Of a stretch of 64,000 nt of DNA, positions 11,452-23,228 are shown piece after piece. Below the pieces are notes generated by a model. The model saw nothing but the letters and a program-made list of their open reading frames with translations. It was not told the DNA's origin and searched no databases. The position numbers were made by a program, and so were the translations under genes. The first letter of the stretch is position 1; each line of letters starts with the position of its first letter. Location of the stretch: assembly GCA_963691705.1 (NCBI GenBank), contig OY829540.1, forward strand, positions 64,900,367-64,964,366, in the 5' to 3' direction. This DNA is from Viola odorata (Eukaryota > Streptophyta > Magnoliopsida > Malpighiales > Violaceae).

Positions 11452-12502
11452 TATGTATATGAGATTATTTTAGTTTAATAAAAGATTTTAAATCCGATAC
11501 TCAAATGTATAGCTACGTTAATAGAAAGTTTTCGCCGCCTACAATTACAAGATACCAAATGATCTTGGAAAAAACAAAATTAAAGATTGTTTGGAAGTCG
11601 GCTGGAAACTTAATGGAATTCATGAAAAAGTGTCGTTTTTTGACAGTATTCTCTGAGTAATCAACCTATGGACTACTCATTAGTCACTAGTAAATAGTCA
11701 TTAGATATTACTATTAGCCCATAAGATGAGAGGGATATGAGTGGAGCGCGTACTATGCACCGAAGCGCAACACAACAAATACAAAAATACAAAAAGAGCT
11801 CAAACCTCTACTCCTCAACTCCTTCTTCCCTTTCTTTCCACAGAATCCAATTTGCCTCTCAAACCATCTTTCTCTCTCCCTCTCCGGGGTAAGTTTTGTG
11901 GGTTTTTCATTTTCTGTTGATAGTTTTTTTTCTTGATGTTGTTTAGTCCATCAATTGTTGTAATTTTTGCTACACCCTTTTCGATTAGGGTTTATGGTCT
12001 TTATTTTCATTGATTTTGTAGAATTTAAAGGATTGAATTGATTTTATACTTTGGTTTGATGTTTTGATGCGTATAATCTCATTTGCGCTTTTGTTGTGTA
12101 TTGAATTTAGCCGTCTTTCCTGTTTTCATTGGGCAAATGATTTGGTTATTTTCATACCATTTATAGAAGGTCTATAGTGTTTACTGAGCTTGATATGCTG
12201 TTAATTTACTGTTGTGTGGTGGGTTGAAATCATTTTCTGGTTCAGTTGTTGTTGTAGCCAGCAAACATGTTTCACTTTCGTTTCTTAATTCCTTTTTTCA
12301 TTTGGTTGGAATGCCCATTCTCTTTTGTGTTTATGCTGCTTGCAAAATTGTATTTTTGCTAATAATTTTTCTGCTTACTTTGATAAATTTGACATGCTTG
12401 CACTTATTTTTGTGGTTTTCACTATGTTTGATCTTGGATAGCAGGAAAGTATGCACCAACCGTTAGTAGAACTCATAGAGTAGCAGAAAAAAATTGCAGG
12501 GG
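11452..12502 (+). promoter_or_regulatory. RHB1A-like gene promoter, 5' UTR exon(s) and 5' UTR intron(s)
   Basis: A CT-rich leader (about 11800-11888) ends at CCGGG|GTAAGTTTT, a strong donor. The following T-rich sequence looks like a long leader intron. Possible acceptors are GATAGCAG near 12442 and ATTGCAG just before the start codon at 12503. Introns in the 5' UTR are common in this gene class. The exact leader structure needs transcript data. Confidence 0.55.
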
Positions 12503-14409
12503 ATGGGAGGCTGCTGTTGTTCTTCGAGGAAACCTCATCTCCATGGAACACCTGTGTATTACTATGTTAGTGATATCCTCATCACCTCTCTATATTTATG
12601 GCATGATGCTCTTATGTTTTGTTTTCAAATTCTCAAACAGCTTTCTTTGTGGCATCCGTTGTCTGTATCTGTGGTCTCTAACAACTACTTAATCTAGGGA
12701 TCATGAGCGAGGGCTTGTTGCCTGCTCTTGTTCACCACCCTTCTCCTGTATCTTGGTTTGCATTGAAGTGGATCTGTCACTGGGGTTAGGAACTCCCCCT
12801 TAGCTTTTATTTATTCTTAATTGCCTCTAGTTTCATAGGTCATTTATGAGCTCTGTATAGTTTAAATGATTGAAGGAAAGTCAGAATTTCCCATGCATGT
12901 TGAAGAATATGGAGATAGTAACAATCCGAGAATAGATGCATCAGAATTTGTCTGTGTCCGTCTGCAGCAGTATTGGCATCCTTTGGATCCCTCTGACCAT
13001 CATACAAAGTGTTATAAATATTGCAGCTTTTGTGCTGCTTTTTTTCTTTTGGGGGAGTATGATTCATGATTTAGTACTTCCTGGATTCTGTGGTTCAGAC
13101 CGTACAACCTTGACGTTATTACACTGCATGCATGTGGTCAATCAACATGTCCCTTTGGACGCACAAGCCGTTTACTTTATATAAGATGCAATCCTAGAGT
13201 AGCAAAAGCAATTATATTCTATTGTTCAATCAACCACACTTGGTTTGGAAAAGATAATCACCTGATGTAACTAGGAGTTAGGAATAGTGAGTTTCTGCAA
13301 CAACAATGAGCTTAGTGGATGTAGGGGATGATTTTAGCACTGTAGATTCCAGGAAATGTAAACTTGCATCTCCTTCTGAAATTGTAAAGCTGTAAATTAA
13401 CATTATTGCTAGGATGCTCTTGGAGCAGCTTAACATGTGAAATCTGCACACTTGAATTTAGTGCTCATGAACCAGCCATAATTCTTTTGAATGTCTTTCA
13501 GTGGCTGATTTTAATGAGTTCATGGACTAATAAGGACGAATTCTTTGTATGCTTAGTGCCCACCAGCCTCAGAAGAGCATGAGTCCTTAGCCTTTCACAA
13601 TGGTGCAGCCTCTGCATTCGCTGCCGGTCTTTTTGCCGAGTTGAATCTGAATATGTCAACACCTGATACTTTCCGGTCCCCTCCTGCACCTCTGCCATAT
13701 GATGTGGTTCTTGGATGTCCACAATCAACTGATTCTGAATCTGTTAGAGAAACAAATAGTCGCAGTAGTTTTGGAACATTGGCAACATGTGACGATCTGG
13801 AGGAATCAGACTGCAAAACTCAAGCTATTTCTTTGGTTCTCTCCCCTAGGAAGTCCGAAGTATCAAAACTAAATGAACCCATTGTCACAGCGACAGAAGA
13901 AGAGGATGCCTGTCCTATATGTCTTGAAGGTAAAGTAGATCCTAGGAGATGAATTCCGTCACCTTTTACTGATTTAACATAATTCTTCCTTAGGGAAAAC
14001 AAATCATTTCTGTTTCTGAGATGCGTTCAGCTTATTTTCTTTAACTTGCAGAGTATGATATGGAGAATCCTAAACTTATAACTAAATGTGAACATCATTT
14101 TCACCTTTCATGTCTTCTGGAGTGGATGGAAAGGAGTGACACGTGCCCCATGTGTGATCAGGTTTGCTTCTTACTAAGATGTGTATTTTCTTACTAGCTA
14201 CAAGATGGTTTATGACCCATTTGTCAAATTTTATACCAGCTTCTATTTAGTAAACTTATATTTTGCCAAAACGATGGAAGTAGTGCAAGAAAGAGTGTGG
14301 GTCAGCTAACCAATGTTAACTTCATATTGCTTTTACCTTTTGGCACTTATTTGTTTTCTGCTCTTGTACATTACAGGAAATGATATTTGACCATACCTTC
14401 AATGAGTAG
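12503..14409 (+). CDS. RHB1A: RING-H2 E3 ubiquitin ligase, RHB1A-like
   Basis: Four coding exons (12503-12565, 13557-13929, 14052-14161, 14377-14409) join in frame to 192 codons. The protein starts MGGCCCSSRKPH: Gly2 is a myristoylation site and the adjacent cysteines are likely palmitoylated, so membrane attachment is expected. The middle is Ser-rich (APLPYDVVLGCPQSTDSES). The C-terminus carries a C3H2C3 RING: CPICLE, then KCEHHFHLSC, then CPMC, with all eight zinc ligands present, followed by the short tail MIFDHTFNE. RING-H2 proteins bind an E2 and transfer ubiquitin to substrates. Start, RING and length match Arabidopsis RHB1A (At4g00335) as I remember it. The first intron (~1 kb) is long; all junctions are GT-AG. 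Confidence 0.92.
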
Positions 14410-15005
14410 CTTCAGTCGAGAGCTTGGTGAAATAGTGGGCCCCAGATGCTTGTTGGTTCTTTGCCTGACAACTAGTCCTCAGGCTCAAAGGGCTACAGGT
14501 TCATCTTTAATTTGGTCTTGATTGATTTGAAGGTTCGAGAGCATCGAAGTTTTAGCTGACTACTCGTGGGAAGTTCATGGATCTAGTTTTAGCACAACAG
14601 GAAGGCAAGTTGTTGTCTGTTCATACCACGTTGTTGTTGTTTATACCTTGTTTGGTAGTCTTTTTCAACGGATCTGCAGATAGGGGCATGGTTACTGAAG
14701 GGAGTTCCATCCATGCGAACAAAGTGTCAAGAAGTTTTAGTGAAAAGTTGCTTTGCCTGAAAACAAATGGCAATTAGTTAGTTCTGCCTTCCGTGTTGTG
14801 TTAATGGGCTCGACTCGTTTCTCAGATGCTCTTATGTTTTTGCTTGTTGTTTGCTGCATACATATTCGCTCGCACTATAGGCGTGTAATGTACTTGTGTT
14901 AGTTCGCCCGAGTGATTCAGCATTTGGGACTTGCTTAGTGTATGGAAAATGTAATCATCAAATGAAAGGTAGTTTACTTTTAGATTGAACTTAGATTAAT
15001 ATACC
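14410..15005. other. 3' UTR and spacer downstream of the RHB1A-like gene
   Basis: Probably the 3' UTR followed by unique sequence. No further gene seen. Confidence 0.45.
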
Positions 15006-16190
15006 GGGCGATGACATTTTACACTTTGTACTCAATCGAAATTGACATTTTACATCCTCTATCAATGCGTGGCAGTTAAGTACTGACATGGATTTTATTT
15101 TTGAATTTTTTTTCCTTTCGTAAATATTTATCATCCCTATCAGCATTTCCACCTTAGAAAATAATTATAAAAATATAAAAAATAATAAAAAATAATTTTT
15201 TTCCACTTTCATCCTCTCGTTTTCCTTAACTCCTCTCTCTTATACCTCTTCTTCCCCATCCGACCACCAAATCTTATCTCCTCCCTTTCCCTTCTCCATT
15301 TTGCACCGACACTGGGAGAATCAAGCAGTGGCGATTCCTTCAGGTGAGGTGAGGAGGACGAAGGTAACGGGTTGGGTGTTCGGGTTATTGTTGGATGTTA
15401 TGGGTTTGGATGTTCGGGTTATTGTTGGGTGTTCGTTTCTCTGTGTTTGTTTTTTTCCACTTTTATCTCGGTGTCTAGGGAAATAAAATGGTGTTGGTAG
15501 TAAGGCCTAAAACTGACAGTGGAATTGATGGGATAGTTAATGGTAAGGGAGTAACTGGTGGGCCTGAAATTGGTAATGATGAGGATGAGGGAGTAGTATA
15601 TGGTGAAATTGGTGGGGTAGTTAATGGTGAGGGAGTAGCAGGTGAAATTGAAACTGGTAATGATGGGGATGAGGAGCATGAAGAAGATGATGAAGTGGGG
15701 TCTGACTACTGGATTCATGTGGAAGGAGCTAGTGACAATGATGGTGATGAATTACAAAGGATAAGAGAGATAGTCGGGGAAATTAAAAAAAAGAAGAAGG
15801 TGAATTTGACAATATGCCAACTAATGGGCCTAACCCTAGTGACTTGGGTGATGGTCCTGAAAATGTAGAATGCTCTAATGGGGAGGGAAACTTGAATTCT
15901 GAACATGTTGGGGGAGGGGGGAGGTAATATGCCGAACAACATTGAAATTTGTGGAACATGTTTATATGAAGGTTAAGAGTTTGTATTTTCTAGTGAAGAT
16001 GAGGAGTTTGCCACTGATAGTGAGGATGAGGATAATGTGAAAAGGGGAACCAATCCTGAAAGAAAGAGGTATGATCCAAATACTGTAGAACCGCATTTTG
16101 ACTTGCATATGATATTTCTGAATAATAAACAATTTAAAAAGGCGGTTGTAAAGCATGATGTGTTAGGGAAGAGAGATGTTAGGTTCCATC
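15006..16190 (+). mobile_element. Truncated Mutator-like element with transposase N-terminal remnant
   Basis: From about 15006 the sequence has a Mutator-type terminal look (GGGCGATGACATTTTACAC, then a repeat of TTGACATTTTACA). A degenerate coding stretch follows: 15488-15868 is Gly/Glu/Asp-rich, and about 15975-16190 reads DSEDEDN, then DPNTVEPHFDLHM, then FLNNKQFKKAVVKH. That matches the start of the MuDR transposase domain, where an F-x2-K/N-x-F-K-x-A-V segment opens the DNA-binding part. Several stops interrupt the frame. The catalytic DDE region and the right terminus are missing; the element breaks at a hAT fragment. Confidence 0.65.
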
Positions 16191-17115
16191 TTTAGCTTTA
16201 TTGCCAATGAATTATTCTCAAGCCAGTATGACTGAATATGATATGTTTGTGATGGAGTCCCAAACTGATTACACTCCACAAGCAATGAGTGAGTGGGATC
16301 TTTATTTAGAGGAGCGTGTCTTGCCAAAAACAGAAAATTTTGACATTCTCGTATGGTGGAAGGTGCAAGGAGTTAAGTACCCGACTTTAAAGGCAATTGC
16401 TGGTGATATTCTAGCTATTCCAGTATCCATTAGCACAAGTGGTAGAGTGATCAGCACGCATCGTAACAAACTTCATCATACAAGAACCATTGAAGCTTTA
16501 ATGTGTACTCGTAGTTGGTTGTGGGCAACTGAACATACAGCTACAATAATAAACATAACTTTATTTTTTCAATTTTGTACTTATACATAAGTAATTAAGC
16601 ATCTTATTTATTTATGTGCTTACATTCTTAATTGGTGGTGCCGCATGTCTAGATTATCACGACACTGACACTGAAGATGATGATGGTAAATAAATTCAAG
16701 TTATCTTATTAATAAATTAATAAATAGTTCTTTTTTTATTATATTTATGTTAAGTGAATTTTTTTGGGATCATATAGCCTCTACAGTCGATGACTAAATG
16801 GGAGAACTTTTCATCAAAATAGGGATGTTAAATTGCAAGTCGGAGCTGCTATTTTTTTTATTAAATTGTATTTTCTTATGAATTGTTATTTCTTTGTTAG
16901 ACTAGTGTATCGTATTATTGTGTGGTATTGTTATTAAATTAGATTTTATATATTAATTTGATTGAAATTTGAAATTCAACCAAATTTGTGGGTATTCGCA
17001 GGTACAATTATTCTTTCTTTACTCACTCCAAATAGATGTAAATACGGGTATGGATTACTCGCAAATTTAAGAGTGTAGGTATAAATAGTGCTTACCCGCC
17101 CTATTGTCATCCCTA
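16191..17115 (+). mobile_element. hAT transposon 3' fragment with C-terminal dimerisation domain
   Basis: A frame at 16201-16590 contains WDLYLEERVLPKT, FDILVWWKVQGVKYPTLK and the core ILAIPVS, which is the conserved C-terminal dimerisation region of hAT transposases (RICESLEEPER/DAYSLEEPER type). The signature that normally follows IPVS (VASE..FS) is missing about seven residues, and the text resumes at STSGRVIST, so the domain carries an internal deletion. The block ends with a hAT-like terminus TACCCGCCCTATTGTCATCCCTA at 17093-17115. The element's 5' part is absent. Confidence 0.75.
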
Positions 17116-17572
17116 CTCCAATTCGTAAAAACTCATACCTAGTAGTGTAACACTAGGTAGTATATTTATTTTTCAAAATAACGTTTCTCAAGACCATATT
17201 GTGAAAATAAATAAATAAATCCACAATATAATTAGCAGTTTGGACCAGAAAGTCAGAATGGTTTCCACGCTCAAGTTAACTTTAAACTTAAAGTCGAGGT
17301 ATGACCTAACTTAATTTGGTAAGAACTGTTTTGTTGGAATAGGAATACAGAAGCCTCAATCAAGCAGGCAACAAGTTACTCCGTTCCAACAGACCGGTTC
17401 TTCCAAAGGTAGGTAACCTACACTTTGACTTTAACTTTTTATTTCTATTTGTACCGACAATTTCGATCAAATATTGACTGATATAATTAGACTATCTCGA
17501 TTTTGTTTTATTAAAGTTAAAAAAATATTATCCACTATTCTATGTTAAACCTTAGGTCATATTTCTCATAAA
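17116..17572. other. Spacer between two transposons
   Basis: AT-rich sequence with no gene or terminal repeat that I can identify. Confidence 0.4.
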
Positions 17573-18995
17573 TCTCAATTAGGGATAAAATAAATTTTGG
17601 CACCTGAACTATAATTGTTTGACTCATTTGGCACCTCTATTTTTTTTTTGCTTTAAAAGGCACCTGAACTCTTTACAAATGACACATTTGGTACTCAGCA
17701 CTAACGCCGTCCATCGCAACCGTTATCTCGCTGACGTGGCATGCCACGTCATAATTTTTATAAAAAATATATAATTAATTTAAAAATTCAGAAAAATAAT
17801 ATAATTAATTTAAAAAATTCAGAAAAATAATGTATTAATTTAAAAAATCCAAAAAATACTGTAATTAATTTAAAAAATACAGAAAATTAATATATTTCAT
17901 TTAAAAAAAATTTAAAAATACTATAATTATTTTTCAAATTCTGAAATATAATATAATTAATTAAAAAAATCAAAAAATTCAAAAAATAATATAATCTAAT
18001 AGTACATGTCAAATAATTAAATGAAAGATTTCATACCTCGGTTGTATTTTGCTTTTAAAAGATACTTGTACAATAACAAAACGTCACATTTGAAAAATAA
18101 TATAGTTAATTTAAAATTTTGAGAAAAATAGTATAATTAATTTAAAAATTCTGAAATATAATATAATTTATTCTAATAGTATAATTTCTTTTCTTTAATT
18201 TCTTTTTTCTTTTTTCTTTTTTCTTCTTTCTCCTCCAAATCGCTTCCAATCATCCAAACCCGTCCCAAAATTCCAATTTCAACAACAAATTCAATTTCAT
18301 CACCCTTTCCCTCAATCGGATCGGCCTCCCACCACGATCAGCCACCATCGCCGCCCTTCCCACCCCCTCTGCCTCCAACGCCAACCACCTCTACCACCAA
18401 AATAGTTATGTTTGCTTTAGACTACGCCCTTCCCACCCCCTCTGCCTCCACAGGAAGAGGTGGAGGAGAAAGAAGAAAAAAGAAAATAAAGAAAAAAGAA
18501 ATTATACTATTAGAATTAATTATATTATATTTCAGAATTTTTAAATTAATTATACTATTTTTCTCAAAATTTTAAATTAATTATAGTATTTTTTTGATTT
18601 TTTTAATTAATTATATTATATTTTAGAATTTGAAAAATAATTATAGTATTTTTTTAATTTTTTAAATGAAATATATTAATTTTCTGTATTTTTTAAATTA
18701 ATTACAGTATTTTTTGGATTTTTTAAATTAATACATTATTTTTCTGAATTTTTTAAATTAATTATATTATTTTTCTGAATTTTTTAAATTAATTATATAT
18801 TTTTTATAAAAATTATGAAGTGGCATGCCACGCCAGCGAGATAACGGTTGCGATGGACGACGTTAGTGCTGAGTACCAAATGTGTCATTTGTAAAGAGTT
18901 CAGGTGCTTTTTAAAGCAAAAAAAAAAATAGAGATGCCAAATGAGTCAAACAATTATAGTTCAGGTGTCAAAATTTGTTTTATCCCTCTCAATTA
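17573..18995. mobile_element. Mutator-type foldback element with 9-bp target duplication
   Basis: The 9-bp sequence TCTCAATTA is directly repeated at 17573-17581 and 18987-18995. Between the copies is a 1405-bp element (17582-18986) starting GGGATAAAATAAATTTTGG and ending in a near-complement, CAAAATTTGTTTTATCCC. Each arm continues inward as a long inverted repeat: TTTGACTCATTTGGCACC, the block GTGGCATGCCACG, then AT-rich units, to about 18235 on the left and 18458 on the right. A 9-bp duplication with long inverted termini is diagnostic for the Mutator superfamily. The central ~220 bp (18236-18457) is C-rich, unlike the arms, and codes for no transposase. The arms match closely, so insertion is probably recent. 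Confidence 0.88.
18236..18457. other. C-rich loop inside the Mutator foldback element
   Basis: This segment is C-rich between AT-rich arms. The run CCCTTCCCACCCCCTCTGCC occurs twice, at about 18354 and 18428. One frame is Pro/Ser/His-rich and open for part of the length. It could be host gene sequence picked up by the element (Pack-MULE style), but I do not recognise its source. Confidence 0.45.
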
Positions 18996-19233
18996 TCATG
19001 ATCAATTGATCAATTGGTAATGTCACAGAAATCAATTGTTTTTCCTCACATCTTGGAAAATATTTTTCAATTTTATTTACATTATAATTATATTCTTACC
19101 AAAAGAACAAAATAATATAATTGTATTATTTATATTATTTAAGTATTCGTTTTTTAAGAAAAGTGTGTTGAATGATTATAAATACAAACGTAATCATCAT
19201 ATGTATATATATTAAAAAAATGTACTATCTAGA

Positions 19234-19470
19234 TACTCTCTCCGTCCATTTTTAATGGACGCGTACTGTTCTGGCACGCATCTCCAGGAGGTCGGATGAC
19301 TCACTATTTGACCCCAAAAAATTCCGTACTTTTTTTGAACGTACGTTAATTCTTAACGTACGTCCGAGAAAAAATTCGGAGCAGAATTGTCTCAAATAGT
19401 GAGTCATTCAACCTCCTTAATATGCGTGTCAATAGTAAAAGCGTCAGTTTATTTAGAAACGGAGGGAGTA
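19234..19470. mobile_element. Stowaway-like MITE, family A copy 1
   Basis: A 237-bp foldback bounded by TA on both sides: it opens TACTCTCTCCGTCC and ends CGGAGGGAGTA. Internal arms pair over TGACTCACTATTTGA and TCAAATAGTGAGTCA, with a central palindromic zone around ACGTACGTTA. The same structure and length recur at 33507 and 40506. Confidence 0.88.
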
Positions 19471-20717
19471 CCAAATAATAAAATTGAGATAATGTTACGA
19501 AGACGGTACTTATGAGGGGAAAATTATGGACGGAAGGTTTCCGGTTTGTGTTTGAAAAATATGTAATTTAGGTGAGACACAAAGGTCAAATGAAGGAACA
19601 AAATCGTTGACTTGCAAGCCCATCAGAGTTTATTTCTCGGCATCGGAGCTACAAAATCTCTAGCAAATCCAGGAAAGTCACCCACGCGCCAAATTAAATA
19701 CTCTCCACTTTTAATGTTTTAACTATTTGATAATTTTGATTATATATTCTTTTATAAAAAAGAGAGCAAAAAGCTAAAAAACGAACTCGCGTTTAAATTC
19801 AACATCCGCATCACACTTGAATTTATTCAATATGAATTTTATATTTATCAATTTTATCAAACTATACTTTGATTTCAAAATAATTTAAGATTTATTTTAA
19901 ATTTTACTGATGTGAAAATTAAAAAAATTAAAAAAATGACGGTGAAAAATATTTTTTTTATTTAAATCATTTTTTTAATTTATTTATTTTCACGGTAAAA
20001 TTTCTTTACGAAAAGTCAAATAAATTTATAGACAATTTTAAAATTAGAGTACGGTTTGGTAAAATTGGTAAACGTGATTAGTGATCGGAACTTTAAAGTA
20101 ATTTTAAAATGATTTTGTAGGAAAAGGATGACCTGGGTCAGTGGATCTCAGCATATTTGTCTGCCACTGCCACCAAATCACTCTGCTCCATACCAGAGTT
20201 TTCCTTTTCACTCTTTGCTATTCCCCATCTAGTCCCTTGAATCCCCCAAAGGCACGTCTCATAATTTTTATTCTTTTATTTCAATATTTTTGTCTATCTA
20301 TCATGAAAAATATCCTAATAAAAACTTCGTAATTAATAAGAGATCCAATTTTAGGAAAATTCTAAAATCCATTAATTTTAGGAGTATAATATAAGTATAA
20401 TAAATACGGTTAATTACTGATTTATTTTCTCTTGGGACAACCGGGTCATGCTGCAATAAGGAATTTTTGAAAAGGTTAGTATAGTAATAGCGCATATACT
20501 ACCACGACCTCTCTTTACCTTTTTGTTTGCGTCGTTATTGTCAGCTTTTTGCAGCTGCCTGCAAAAAAAATAATAATAAAAATCCCAACTTGAAAAAGGC
20601 TGCAAATTTGAATCACAGAACCAAAGGTTTTCTCACAGAGGTAAAAGAGATGCTTTTCAAGCAAAACCCAGAACCCAAAACCACATTCTAGATTCTAGTC
20701 AAGCTGAGCAGCGAAAA
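19471..20717. other. AT-rich spacer and SD2-2-like promoter
   Basis: Upstream region of the lectin receptor kinase. It is AT-rich, and no gene or clear repeat is seen. The last ~100 bases before 20718 are the probable leader. Confidence 0.45.
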
Positions 20718-23228
20718 ATGTCTCCTTTCGCAACAATTCCTGCTTTGGCTTTCTTCTTTCTATATGCGTTTCCTGCTGACTCAGCTCTGCTTCTCAGCGG
20801 AAACTCGACCATTTCAAGCCGGAACAGGACATTCCAGCTGGGTTTCTTCAGCCCAGACGCGGACAAGAATTGGTACTTGGGCATTTGCTACGCCTCAATT
20901 CCATCACCGACATTTGTTTGGGTAGCGAATCGGGAGACCCCATTTACCAATTTGTCCTCCGCCGCTCTGCAAATTACCCCAACGGGCCAGCTAGCGATCG
21001 TCATGGACGCCCACAGCTCAACAAATTCAACTATTTGGCAGACGACGAATACCCAGAAAGCAGCAGCTTTTCGCCTTCAGGAAAGTGGGAATCTTGTGCT
21101 CTTGTCGCACTCAGGTGTGGTCATATGGCAGAGCTTCGATTTCCCGACGGACACGTGGTTGCCGGGGATGAATATCTCAGATGGGACGAGTTTAACGTCT
21201 TGGAGGAGCTTTAACGACCCGTCGCGTGGGTTGTTCTCGTTGAGGCTGAGTCCGTCTGGGTATAACGAGTTCGAGCTTGTTTATAACAACAGTGTCAGGT
21301 ATTGGAGTACTGGGAACTGGACCGGTTCGGCATTTTCCGGAGTGCCGGAGATGACGATACCGTATATTTACAAGTTTCATTTTGCGGATCCTTACACCCC
21401 TAAGGCGTCGTTTTGGTACACTGAGATAGCTTTGGACGGCGCGTTGGGGCCTCCGTTGACGAGATTTAAAGTGGAGATTGATGGGCAGCTGAAGCAGTAC
21501 ACGTGGGCGCAGCAGATTGGTAGTTGGAATATGTTTTGGTCGCAGCCGGATAACCAGTGTAGGGTTTATGGGTTATGCGGGGATTTAGGGGTTTGCAATG
21601 GTAGCTCGTCCGTAAACCCTTGTGCTTGTGTTTCTGGGTTTAGTCCTGTTAAGGGTTCTAATTGGAACTCTGGGGATTATTCAGGTGGGTGTGGGAGAGA
21701 AGATGGAGAGGGTATATGTGCAGCCAGTGATGGATTCAAGAAGGTTGGTGTTGCCAGATTTGATGGGTTGATTACAGTGTCGTTTCAGGGGAGTAGGAGT
21801 GCTTGTGAGGAGACATGTTTGCGGAATTGTTCATGTAGAGGTTTGTCCCATGATGACAAAACTAATTCTTGTAAGAATCTGTATGGGTCTTTTTTGAATT
21901 TGAGATACTTTACTTCTGACAGTTCTTCTTATCAAGATGTGTTGTATGTTAGGGTTCCAAAAGAAGGGATTGAACGAAAAGATGGGTGGTGGTCGAAAAA
22001 TGTTGCTTGGATTGGTGGAATTGTTGTGTCATTTTTGGTTTTGGGGTTGGTGGTGGTGTGGATGTTGGTGATTTTGATGAAGAGGAGAAAAATGTGGAGG
22101 GGGAGTATGGAAGAAGACGTCGCATTTCCAGTCCTGAATTTGAAGGTGTTTTCTTACAAAGAGCTTTATGCAGTTACCAGGGGGTTCTCAGATAAGCTCG
22201 GACATGGTGGTTTTGGGGCAGTGTTTCATGGTCAATTGGTGGATTCCAGTCTTGTTGCGGTGAAACGTCTTGAAAGGCCTGGCAATGGAGAGAAAGAGTT
22301 CAGGGCAGAAGTATGCACCATTGGGAATATTCAGCATATTAATCTTGTGAGGCTCAGAGGGTTCTGCTCAGAGAATAGTCACCGGCTTTTAGTTTATGAT
22401 TACATGCCTAGGGGGCCGTTAAGTGCATACTTACGCAGAAATGGTCCTAATTTGAGCTGGGATGTCAGGTTTCGTGTTGCAGTTGGCACTGCCAGAGGCA
22501 TAGCATACTTACACGAAGGATGTAGAGATTGCATTATGCATTGTGACATCAAACCAGAAAACATTCTTCTGGATAGTGATGACACAGCTAAGATATCCGA
22601 TTTTGGCTTAGCAAGGCTTGTTGGTCGAGATTTCAGTCGAGTATTGGCTACCATGAGAGGTACATGGGGCTATGTTGCACCAGAATGGATATCTGGTGTA
22701 GCAATAACCACAAAAGCAGATGTTTATAGTTATGGTATGACATTGTTGGAATTGCTTGGAGGTCGTAGAAACGTAGAGGCACCACCTTCTGCAGGTGATA
22801 GAAGCGGTGGAATAGAGGTTGAAAGAGGGGAGAAATGGTTTTTCCCTCCCTATGCTGCACAGCAAATAATTGAAGGCAATGTGGCTGCTGTGGTGGATGA
22901 TAGACTAGACGATGCATATGACATCGAGGAGGCTAAGCGAGCTGCACTAGTCGCCATCTGGTGCATACAGGATAGTGAGGAAATGAGGCCTACAATGGGA
23001 ATGGTGGTGAAGATGTTGGAGGGAGTAGTGGAAGTAACCACTCCCCCTCCTCCAAAATTGTTACAAGCACTGGTTTCTGGGGAGTCTTACCGCGGTGTTC
23101 ATATGGATTCGAGCAGCAATGGGGTGTCCATTTCTGGTGATAATGTAGGAGCATCTAGTTATGGTTCGCAGGTTTCTCCCGGTAATAAAGCCTCCCCCTT
23201 TGCTAATGAGAATGTGAATTTGTCATAG
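20718..23228 (+). CDS. SD2-2: G-type lectin S-receptor-like Ser/Thr kinase, SD2-2/RLK4-like
   Basis: An intronless frame of 836 codons. Signal peptide ~1-22, then a B-type mannose-binding lectin domain (TFQLGFFSPD, WYLGICYASI, FVWVANRETP, VIWQSFDFPTDTWLPGM), an S-locus glycoprotein region (GCGREDG and cysteines near 280-330), a PAN/apple segment (CEETCLRNCSCRGL), one membrane helix at about 428-450, and a kinase domain at about 490-775. Kinase motifs: GHGGFGAVFHG, VAVKRLE, HCDIKPENILL near 607, DFGLARL, GYVAPEW. The HCD in place of HRD makes it a non-RD kinase, as usual in this clade. The C-terminal tail is Ser/Gly-rich. It matches Arabidopsis SD2-2/RLK4 (At4g00340) from memory. It acts at the plasma membrane; the ligand is unknown. 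All catalytic residues are present and it looks intact. Confidence 0.92.
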   Translation: MSPFATIPALAFFFLYAFPADSALLLSGNSTISSRNRTFQLGFFSPDADKNWYLGICYASIPSPTFVWVANRETPFTNLSSAALQITPTGQLAIVMDAHSSTNSTIWQTTNTQKAAAFRLQESGNLVLLSHSGVVIWQSFDFPTDTWLPGMNISDGTSLTSWRSFNDPSRGLFSLRLSPSGYNEFELVYNNSVRYWSTGNWTGSAFSGVPEMTIPYIYKFHFADPYTPKASFWYTEIALDGALGPPLTRFKVEIDGQLKQYTWAQQIGSWNMFWSQPDNQCRVYGLCGDLGVCNGSSSVNPCACVSGFSPVKGSNWNSGDYSGGCGREDGEGICAASDGFKKVGVARFDGLITVSFQGSRSACEETCLRNCSCRGLSHDDKTNSCKNLYGSFLNLRYFTSDSSSYQDVLYVRVPKEGIERKDGWWSKNVAWIGGIVVSFLVLGLVVVWMLVILMKRRKMWRGSMEEDVAFPVLNLKVFSYKELYAVTRGFSDKLGHGGFGAVFHGQLVDSSLVAVKRLERPGNGEKEFRAEVCTIGNIQHINLVRLRGFCSENSHRLLVYDYMPRGPLSAYLRRNGPNLSWDVRFRVAVGTARGIAYLHEGCRDCIMHCDIKPENILLDSDDTAKISDFGLARLVGRDFSRVLATMRGTWGYVAPEWISGVAITTKADVYSYGMTLLELLGGRRNVEAPPSAGDRSGGIEVERGEKWFFPPYAAQQIIEGNVAAVVDDRLDDAYDIEEAKRAALVAIWCIQDSEEMRPTMGMVVKMLEGVVEVTTPPPPKLLQALVSGESYRGVHMDSSSNGVSISGDNVGASSYGSQVSPGNKASPFANENVNLS

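Noticed and set aside
15419..15718. Minus-strand frame of 99 codons with internal TNYPxNxTxxY-like repeats
   Set aside because: It is the complement of the repetitive acidic stretch of the decayed Mutator frame.
17582..18986. Possible microRNA precursor
   Set aside because: The fold is large, but the 9-bp target duplication and long matched arms show that it is a Mutator-type element.
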